This document shows positions 55,435 through 64,000 of a DNA stretch of 64,000 nucleotides, one piece after another (positions within the stretch are counted from its first letter, which is position 1; each line of letters begins with the position of its first letter). The stretch is from assembly GCA_032433765.1 (NCBI GenBank), contig JAVIAB010000092.1, positions 108,070,396-108,134,395 of the forward strand, read 5' to 3'. Under the pieces are notes generated by a model that saw nothing but the letters and a program-made list of their open reading frames with translations, did no database searches and was not told the DNA's origin. This DNA comes from Megaustenia siamemsis. Its lineage: Eukaryota > Mollusca > Gastropoda > Stylommatophora > Ariophantidae. The position numbers were made by a program, and so were the translations under genes.

Positions 55435-55841
55435 TTTTTTCGGGAAAGGGTAATTATATGTTCTAGTTAATTAGGACTGATCGATGTATAGATCACTTTG
55501 TCAACTAACAGGTTGAATTATAGGCAACCGATTGACAACTGAAAAGGCAATAATATGAATATGATTGTAAAAAAAAAAACACACACACGTGACAACTGTG
55601 ACAAACTGATAACTAAGGATGCACTTTGTAAAAACTCACAGTGTATCCAAGTGCTGGAGAACTGGTTGACTAGAGTTAGCCAGTCTATAACGAGGAAACG
55701 GGTTCTGGACCATGCGACTGAGTACACATGAGTGTAGACCATCCACAGCATCGACTTCCAGCGACAAACTCAACTGTGACGACGTTAGTGTTCAGATGCA
55801 GCCCAAACGACAATATCGAAGAAGGAAAACACGACAAGGTA

Positions 55842-56954
55842 GCAGATACGTAAATTTCCACGCACACTCGGAGGTTATAGTTATAAGAAAGAGACATGGC
55901 TCAATGCAGCAGTCTTCGTCTATGACGTCTTCGAAGGCTTCTACAGACGAGAGGATACATGTGCTGCTGCTATAGATCTGGGGGATGCATACAAAAGAGT
56001 TATATTTGAATACCTCAAGCACATGCACCTCAAACTGGCGGTGCACCCCTTCCTCATTAGATGGATCGTTGCAGCACTGTTTCAGAGGAAGGTGATACAC
56101 AGATGTTGAAGTTGGTCATCCGAGCCAACATAAAATGGTCCAGAGGCTGCCACAAGGCTCACCATTGTCACCACTTCTATTTAACGTGTACACAATAACG
56201 GTCACGGAACAACAGCTGGATGGGAGGGGAAGAACTATGACCTTTGCTGATGATATTCTGGTATATCGACAGGGAAGAGACAGGAGGGAAATCGCCTCCA
56301 CAATGCAAAAAGAACTCTATTGCATCTCTTCCAGGTGTGGAGTATCAGGTACATTGGTTAATCCTAATAAAGCATCAGTTTAATGGTTCTCCCTTAACAA
56401 TCATATTGTTAACACGGAAACACTGGTGGTACGAATGGGGCTGATGAGGTGACTAGAGACAGGTTGATCATGGCCTGTGTTTTCGGGACCATGTCGACCA
56501 TGTGATAACAAAATCCCGCAAAGGATTAGCCGCCTTGAAGGTCATGGCAGCTGCCAACATCGAGCAGGGGCTACTTACTGTTCAGTTTCTTGTACTAGTC
56601 CTCGCACCAATCGAGTACACCCTGGCAATTCTTACTATCTGTACGATGCAAGTTGACAGGTTGGAAAAAATACAGAATGAAAGCGATGAGCATTATCGTG
56701 GGGTGTACAAGAGACACTCCCTGTGTAGCAAGGAGGTATCTAATTGACTTTCTAACCATGGATGACAGGATCAAAATCTGGAGAGCAAGAGCATACCTGA
56801 AGATAAGTGCAGATAAAGAGCATCCATTGCACCACGAGCTCAAAACACGGGGAAAGTTGTAGTCAATGCGGAGGTCAACGGGCACATCTGGGATAACACC
56901 GATGAGAAAGATGAAGTCATCTATACTGACGGATCTGTAATACGACACCAAACA
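55842..56954 (+). pseudogene. decayed I-like RT, A' copy
   Basis: Inverted copy of 3369-4481. FADDILVYRQGRDR lies at about 56241-56282 and the RNase H start IYTDGSV at about 56923-56943. Confidence 0.85.
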
Positions 56955-57463
56955 GTATTTCTGTACTTTCCTATTAAGGGTAGTATCTCCAAGTAGGGCT
57001 GAATACTTGTGTTGCAGACAAACATTATTAGGACGAAAATGCACGAATATTAGTTTCCAGTGGTTTTTATACTGGAGACAAATAATAATAAATGAATATT
57101 ATTAGTGAGGGAAACTTACGAGGCGATAATTCAGGGAATCATAGGAGGAAGAGATATGTTTTACAGCACTCAGAAAAAAATGACAAATAAACAACAACAG
57201 GAAAAAAAAATTGAGAACAAGATATGGTCCGAAGCAGGATCGAACCCGTACTCCTTGGCACTGCGCCTTGCCACGAGAAGCCGAACGCTAGGGAACACTG
57301 CTGCTCAGCTAACTAAATAATTAGCTATCGAGGACAATGTCTTTCACGCAGGGAGTTTTCATGACTATAGCATGGGTTTACGATCACAGTTCGGGAATAA
57401 ATTGTATTTCTGTACTTTCCTACTAAGGCGGTATCTCCCAGTAGGGCTGAATACTTGTGTTGC
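56955..57463 (-). mobile_element. repeat X copies, A' arm
   Basis: Inverted copies of 3295-3368 (56955-57028) and 2860-3245 (57078-57463). Confidence 0.55.
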
Positions 57464-57527
57464 AGACAAAGAATTGGTTATTCTTGTTAAAGGTTCCCTC
57501 CCTTGCTATGCTAGATGTATGGGGAAT

Positions 57528-57745
57528 ATAGTGGTCTTCCATGATCATGGCACATATTTTGAACGATATGGTCAGTATCATGACAGGCCGACTTCACTTC
57601 CAGAAAAATAATCTCTGGTACTCATTTTTAGAGGCTGGTTGAACCCAAATCCTGGTCAGTCCGAAATAAAATCCGCAACTTCTGGGAATCGAACACAGTC
57701 CCTTTTGATCAGGAAACAAGCGCTTAAACCACTCAACCACTGACG
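57528..57745 (-). mobile_element. SINE family 2, A' copy
   Basis: Inverted copy of 2578-2795. Confidence 0.7.
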
Positions 57746-58872
57746 GAAAATTGAAAGACCCAATTTAATTTCATAACAATCTTCAAATACTGGTGTTGTA
57801 ATTCAAACATCGGAATTGTAAAGCCTTGGAACACTGACTGTCACGTTTGAGAAAAAAAAACTGCAAGTTTAGCTGAGAAATGTGAAAGTGAAATAGATGA
57901 AAGGGTGAAATGCACGGTGTACCCTGAACATCTTCAAACGAAGTGTCGATTCTTTGTAAAGTTTGCATAAGATGCTGCAACAGTACACAACTCTTTCTTT
58001 GCTTTCCTGAATATCACCAGAAATTCAAATAACATTTATGAAGACTTCTTGGATGTATGAGATGACTAACTCTTCGGCACAATCGGTTTTATGATAAAAT
58101 GTTTGACTCACTTTGTATGTTATATTTGTAAATTATATATAAATGAGACTCTGCTTGCCTTAAGAGTTTTACTAACGTTGCTTCTACATACTTCTGACAC
58201 GGTTGACTATTAACACTTCTCTTATAAAAGAGACGGCAAGAAAACGTCTGAGTACTTAAGATAAAAGAGTTTCCACTTTAACAAAAGTTTAGCCTCAAAC
58301 TTTGGACGTGATTGCCCAAATACAAATACAATATCATTAATTGTTAGGATCATTAAAGCCTTGGAGTTATATATGTTAAACAGAAATAAACTCATCATTG
58401 TTGTCGAGGATCCAGAACGGCAGCGTGTAGGTTATAGGATTTGGGGGGCAGGAAGGAGAGCGGATGAGAAATGGGAATGTGGTTAGAGCGGAGTAATATT
58501 AGGTTTCCAGCTAAACCTATAAATATTGGTCGCAGCCAGAGAAGATTGAGAAACACTTAGCCCCTGGTTTAGGCGATCAGACTAGGATGAATGAACGATT
58601 TACGCTTGAGGTTATCTTTTGTGATGGGGTGGAGAGAATCACACTGGCAGATGTAGATTACATCTTTATCTTCAGAAGACGCTGCTTTGAATCCTTCACG
58701 TTTGATTCTATTCCAGTGTGCCCATTGTTCCCTTTTTTTATTTTTTGTTCTGATTTGCGTTGTTAAAGTGCTAGTTCAAACACACATTATCTCATCTCTT
58801 TCCATTTATTATGAACTTCTGCGAAGACAATGACAAAATTGATTTGTCAGTTTAATAATAATAACACCATCA

Positions 58873-58966
58873 TAATCAAGTACCGGGCCTGCTGGCGTAC
58901 GTTATCATGTCTCTCCACCGGTGGAGAGACATGATAACCTACGCCAGCAGGCCCGGTACTTGATTA
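58873..58966. repeat. zero-spacer palindrome at the A'/A'' fold-back
   Basis: CTCTCCACC and GGTGGAGAG meet with no spacer between 58919 and 58920. Both sides are the last 47 bases of RTE-1 (arm position 1404 onward), so the symmetry extends through both copies for at least 5 kb. One mismatch was seen in the first 40 bases (GTACG at 58898-58902 against the CTACG/CGTAG of other copies). Confidence 0.95.
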
Positions 58967-60090
58967 TGATGGTGTTATTATTATTAAACTGACAAATCAA
59001 TTTTGTCATTGTCTTCGCAGAAGTTCATAATAAATGGAAAGAGATGAGATAATGTGTGTTTGAACTAGCACTTTAACAACGCAAATCAGAACAAAAAATA
59101 AAAAAAGGGAACAATGGGCACACTGGAATAGAATCAAACGTGAAGGATTCAAAGCAGCGTCTTCTGAAGATAAAGATGTAATCTACATCTGCCAGTGTGA
59201 TTCTCTCCACCCCATCACAAAAGATAACCTCAAGCGTAAATCGTTCATTCATCCTAGTCTGATCGCCTAAACCAGGGCTAAGTGTTTCTCAATCTTCTCT
59301 GGCTGCGACCAATATTTATAGGTTTAGCTGGAAACCTAATATTACTCCGCTCTAACCACATTCCCATTTCTCATCCGCTCTCCTTCCTGCCCCCCAAATC
59401 CTATAACCTACACGCTGCCGTTCTGGATCCTCGACAACAATGATGAGTTTATTTCTGTTTAACATATATAACTCCAAGGCTTTAATGATCCTAACAATTA
59501 ATGATATTGTATTTGTATTTGGGCAATCACGTCCAAAGTTTGAGGCTAACTTTTGTTAAAGTGGAAACTCTTTTATCTTAAGTACTCAGACGTTTTCTTG
59601 CCGTCTCTTTTATAAGAGAAGTGTTAATAGTCAACCGTGTCAGAGTATGTAGAAGCAACGTTAGTAAAACTCTTAAGGCAAGCAGAGTCTCATTTATATA
59701 TAATTTACAAATATAACATACAAAGTGAGTCAAACATTTTATCATAAAACCGATTGTGCCGAAGAGTTAGTCATCTCATACATCCAAGAAGTCTTCATAA
59801 ATGTTATTTGAATTTCTGGTGATATTCAGGAAAGCAAAGAAAGAGTTGTGTACTGTTGCAGCATCTTATGCAAACTTTACAAAGAATCGACACTTCGTTT
59901 GAAGATGTTCAGGGTACACCGTGCATTTCACCCTTTCATCTATTTCACTTTCACATTTCTCAGCTAAACTTGCAGTTTTTTTTTCTCAAACGTGACAGTC
60001 AGTGTTCCAAGGCTTTACAATTCCGATGTTTGAATTACAACACCAGTATTTGAAGATTGTTATGAAATTAAATTGGGTCTTTCAATTTTC

Positions 60091-60308
60091 CGTCAGTGGT
60101 TGAGTGGTTTAAGCGCTTGTTTCCTGATCAAAAGGGACTGTGTTCGATTCCCAGAAGTTGCGGATTTTATTTCGGACTGACCAGGATTTGGGTTCAACCA
60201 GCCTCTAAAAATGAGTACCAGAGATTATTTTTCTGGAAGTGAAGTCGGCCTGTCATGATACTGACCATATCGTTCAAAATATGTGCCATGATCATGGAAG
60301 ACCACTAT
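60091..60308 (+). mobile_element. SINE family 2, A'' copy
   Basis: Direct copy of 2578-2795. Confidence 0.7.
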
Positions 60309-60372
60309 ATTCCCCATACATCTAGCATAGCAAGGGAGGGAACCTTTAACAAGAATAACCAATTCTTTGTCT

Positions 60373-60881
60373 GCAACACAAGTATTCAGCCCTACTGGGA
60401 GATACCGCCTTAGTAGGAAAGTACAGAAATACAATTTATTCCCGAACTGTGATCGTAAACCCATGCTATAGTCATGAAAACTCCCTGCGTGAAAGACATT
60501 GTCCTCGATAGCTAATTATTTAGTTAGCTGAGCAGCAGTGTTCCCTAGCGTTCGGCTTCTCGTGGCAAGGCGCAGTGCCAAGGAGTACGGGTTCGATCCT
60601 GCTTCGGACCATATCTTGTTCTCAATTTTTTTTTCCTGTTGTTGTTTATTTGTCATTTTTTTCTGAGTGCTGTAAAACATATCTCTTCCTCCTATGATTC
60701 CCTGAATTATCGCCTCGTAAGTTTCCCTCACTAATAATATTCATTTATTATTATTTGTCTCCAGTATAAAAACCACTGGAAACTAATATTCGTGCATTTT
60801 CGTCCTAATAATGTTTGTCTGCAACACAAGTATTCAGCCCTACTTGGAGATACTACCCTTAATAGGAAAGTACAGAAATAC
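60373..60881 (+). mobile_element. repeat X copies, A'' arm
   Basis: Direct copies of 2860-3245 (60373-60758) and 3295-3368 (60808-60881). Confidence 0.55.
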
Positions 60882-61993
60882 TGTTTGGTGTCGTATTACA
60901 GATCCGTCAGTATAGATGACTTCATCTTTCTCATCGGTGTTATCCCAGATGTGCCCGTTGACCTCCGCATTGACTACAACTTTCCCCGTGTTTTGAGCTC
61001 GTGGTGCAATGGATGCTCTTTATCTGCACTTATCTTCAGGTATGCTCTTGCTCTCCAGATTTTGATCCTGTCATCCATGGTTAGAAAGTCAATTAGATAC
61101 CTCCTTGCTACACAGGGAGTGTCTCTTGTACACCCCACGATAATGCTCATCGCTTTCATTCTGTATTTTTTCCAACCTGTCAACTTGCATCGTACAGATA
61201 GTAAGAATTGCCAGGGTGTACTCGATTGGTGCGAGGACTAGTACAAGAAACTGAACAGTAAGTAGCCCCTGCTCGATGTTGGCAGCTGCCATGACCTTCA
61301 AGGCGGCTAATCCTTTGCGGGATTTTGTTATCACATGGTCGACATGGTCCCGAAACACAGGCCATGATCAACCTGTCTCTAGTCACCTCATCAGCCCCAT
61401 TCGTACCACCAGTGTTTCCGTGTTAACAATATGATTGTTAAGGGAGAACCATTAAACTGATGCTTTATTAGGATTAACCAATGTACCTGATACTCCACAC
61501 CTGGAAGAGATGCAATAGAGTTCTTTTTGCATTGTGGAGGCGATTTCCCTCCTGTCTCTTCCCTGTCGATATACCAGAATATCATCAGCAAAGGTCATAG
61601 TTCTTCCCCTCCCATCCAGCTGTTGTTCCGTGACCGTTATTGTGTACACGTTAAATAGAAGTGGTGACAATGGTGAGCCTTGTGGCAGCCTCTGGACCAT
61701 TTTATGTTGGCTCGGATGACCAACTTCAACATCTGTGTATCACCTTCCTCTGAAACAGTGCTGCAACGATCCATCTAATGAGGAAGGGGTGCACCGCCAG
61801 TTTGAGGTGCATGTGCTTGAGGTATTCAAATATAACTCTTTTGTATGCATCCCCCAGATCTATAGCAGCAGCACATGTATCCTCTCGTCTGTAGAAGCCT
61901 TCGAAGACGTCATAGACGAAGACTGCTGCATTGAGCCATGTCTCTTTCTTATAACTATAACCTCCGAGTGTGCGTGGAAATTTACGTATCTGC
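60882..61993 (-). pseudogene. decayed I-like RT, A'' copy
   Basis: Direct copy of 3369-4481. The loss of one A near 61352 extends a small open frame (to 61358) that includes FRDHVDHVITKSRKG, but the element remains broken elsewhere. Confidence 0.85.
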
Positions 61994-62401
61994 TACCTTG
62001 TCGTGTTTTCCTTCTTCGATATTGTCGTTTGGGCTGCATCTGAACACTAACGTCGTCACAGTTGAGTTTGTCGCTGGAAGTCGATGCTGTGGATGGTCTA
62101 CACTCATGTGTACTCAGTCGCATGGTCCAGAACCCGTTTTCCTCGTTATAGACTGGCTAACTCTAGTCAACCAGTTCTCCAGCACTTGGATACACTGTGA
62201 GTTTTTACAAAGTGCATCCTTAGTTATCAGTTTGTCACAGTTGTCACGTGTGTGTGTTTTTTTTTTTACAATCATATTCATATTATTGCCTTTTCAGTTG
62301 TCAATCGGTTGCCTATAATTCAACCTGTTAGTTGACAAAGTGATCTATACATCGATCAGTCCTAATTAACTAGAACATATAATTACCCTTTCCCGAAAAA
62401 A

Positions 62402-62648
62402 GAGGGCGGTGATATCTCAATGGATAGTTAACTGGACTGCTAAAGACAACACGTCGAGTTCGTTCCTGATCGACGGCCTTCAGGTTCACCAGGTTTAAAT
62501 TGGTACCGGATTTTTTCTCTGGGAAAGAAAACTAGCACGGGCGTAATGCTGACCACACTACTTCAAATATCATGTGCCGAAGTCTATAGCAAATATCGCA
62601 ACCAACACCGTTTTCCCTATACGCCAGGTGGCGTTACGGGGTTTTGTC
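62402..62648 (+). mobile_element. SINE family 1, diverged, A'' copy
   Basis: Direct copy of 4889-5135. Confidence 0.8.
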
Positions 62649-63447
62649 ACTGAACGAAAGTGTTTCGGTACTTAATCAAACCTTGCTGATGAACACTGGT
62701 CAGTGTTACTTTCTTTATTTGTCTAACATAGTCCAGTACTATTAAACCAAGTGTTGTAATAATGAAGCCACTATCGATGATTGTCACATTTTATACACTA
62801 CAATGTTTACATGGTTTAGCTGTGTATGAACCATTATCATTTATATTTCATGTCAGAGCTACCCCATTACGGAGAATGTGATTAGCTTTATATTTCAAAT
62901 TATTCTCATGCCTTTCAATTTTCATGAAGGGTTGGCCGAAATATTTCAATAATCCACGTCTGCTTAGAATCTAAAATATCTGCGACTCCGTGCATTTTTT
63001 AAACATTAGTTTCCCCTGAGTAAGTCTATATGTCAATGTATTGATTATTTGATGTTGTTTAGCTCTTGTCGTTTCGACTATTCAAGCAAGATCTCATCTG
63101 TTTACATATGTAATGCTATTTCTGTGCCTTTACTATCTATGCTTTCATTACTTCATATCGTAATCAACATTCTTTACTGCTATTTCAAACTTAATTTTTG
63201 AGTATATTAATTACATATACGGTAGTCTGTTCCAAAATTGTCCAAACTGAAAATAAATTTTCTCGAAACCTGTTTCGTGTATTGCTGTCATGTTTTGCAT
63301 GCAGTCTTAGATTTTCCTGACTTTTCCTGACCCTTGTTTTTATCTGTTTAAAAAGTAATCTAGTGTGGAATTTCTATTTTGAAACTTATGTAAAAAAAAA
63401 AAAAAAATTACAAAAGGCCTCAACATTTAAAGACGTTTAAAGGTTTT
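62649..63447. other. gene-free interval, A'' copy
   Basis: Direct copy of 5136-5934, nothing recognised. Confidence 0.45.
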
Positions 63448-63783
63448 ATAGGGCGACTGGTTGGTCTCGAGTCAAGAAGCCGACAAGAAGAGAGGTTGTG
63501 GGTTCAAATCTTGGCTACACCGGTTGGGATTTGTATTTATCATTTCTCTCTGCGGCAACCACTCCTCGTCTCAGCAGCGAGGCCCGGCTTGAAATATTTT
63601 TTTCCGTCGAATTACTCATCGACGGAAAAATTATGAGTACCTCCGAAGTCGGAGTTATCTGTCTGTGCGGCGAGGGACCCCTGTGCACACGGCTGCCAGG
63701 GAAAAATGTATTATCACGCAAAATGCAGTTCCTAGCCTCTAGGGACTTCGTCAGAGGTAAAAGCTCGCGAACGAAAAAATAAA
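63448..63783 (+). mobile_element. SINE family 3, A'' copy
   Basis: Direct copy of 5935-6270, with the hairpin at 63599-63630. Confidence 0.75.
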
Positions 63784-64000
63784 AAAAAGTATTTGTTTAG
63801 CTGAGTTCAATGTCATGGTCAAGGATTTACAATCTGTATTATCATTTTCAAATGTGAAAGGTGAGAATTTTCGTCCAATCATTACTTGGAAGTCAACTGT
63901 GAGGTTAGGATCCTTCAGTTTCTCGATGTCTTGACACGAGTTTTGTTTGTTTTGTGTCTATTTACTCTTTTTCAAACGGAGAATAAAAGTAATCATAAGC

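Larger units (their letters stand above)
31072..58919 (-). repeat. arm A' of the giant inverted repeat
   Basis: Reverse complement of 1404-29291. Gene-free stretches mirror those of arm A: 39042-40043 surrounds a SINE and RTE stub, 40479-41306, 44899-45517, 45629-46037, 46328-46786, 47790-48111, 50924-52231, 53301-54054, 54391-55187 and 57746-58872 contain nothing recognised. Its inner end lies inside the 219-bp array, its outer end inside RTE-1 at a perfect fold-back. Confidence 0.9.
58920..64000 (+). repeat. third, direct copy A'' of arm A (truncated by the window)
   Basis: Direct copy of 1404 to about 6487. Five differences from both other copies were noticed, all homopolymer-length changes: GGGG to GGG (59275), AAA to AA (59548), AA to A (59644), AAAA to AAA (61352) and TTT to TTTT (62137). 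No clear substitution was noticed outside the fold-back. That pattern looks like raw-read error, not evolution. Confidence 0.93.

Overview
This is AT-rich eukaryotic nuclear DNA, almost certainly from an invertebrate animal. The evidence is tRNA-derived SINEs, 5'-truncated non-LTR retrotransposons of RTE-like and I-like type, a family B DNA polymerase fragment of Polinton/Maverick type, long minisatellites, and one candidate Pol II promoter with a first exon and GT splice donor. There is no bacterial-style gene organisation, and I cannot name the species or phylum from sequence alone. No complete protein-coding gene is present. Most long open frames are by-products of tandem repeats.

The dominant feature is large-scale symmetry. 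Unique flank U (1-1403) is followed by arm A (1404-about 29291), a single-copy spacer S (about 29292-31071), the inverted arm A' (about 31072-58919), and then a zero-spacer fold-back into a third, direct copy A'' (58920 to the window end, equal to A from 1404 to about 6487). A left coordinate x maps to about 60323-x at the outer edge of A' and about 60363-x near the centre, and to about x+57513 in A''. Differences noticed between copies are mostly homopolymer-length changes plus one 34-bp satellite unit. The structure is either a very young serial inverted duplication or a long-read/assembly (or amplification) fold-back artefact.

Arm A, read left to right, holds: the end of an RTE-like element (to about 1450); two SINE families and a separate dispersed repeat (2578-3368); a decayed antisense I-like RT (3369-4481); more SINEs (4889-6270); a trinucleotide-repeat block carrying an I-like 3' end (7786-8096); the best preserved I-like RT/RNase H pseudogene (9404-11644) with nested insertions (11666-12215); an antisense RTE-like pseudogene split by a SINE (12538-13540); another SINE (14015-14276); a head-to-head pair of the dispersed repeat (15430-16045); a 22-bp minisatellite (16110-18545); a second RTE-like 3' end (18555-19022); a SINE (20285-20539); and a 34-bp satellite containing CACGTG that reverses orientation around a 1-kb island (20787-26013).

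Inside that lie a putative Polinton end and the polymerase C-terminus (26014-26894), a 32-bp minisatellite, and a CCAAT/GC-box promoter with a candidate first exon (27728-28123) running into a 219-bp tandem array. In A' the same promoter and exon point the opposite way, so the two exons converge on spacer S, which holds the end of the 219-bp array and a separate 136-bp tandem array.

Functionally this is a repeat-rich region in which mobile elements have inserted into one another. The only parts with a possible cellular role are the candidate promoter/exon and, historically, the polymerase fragment.
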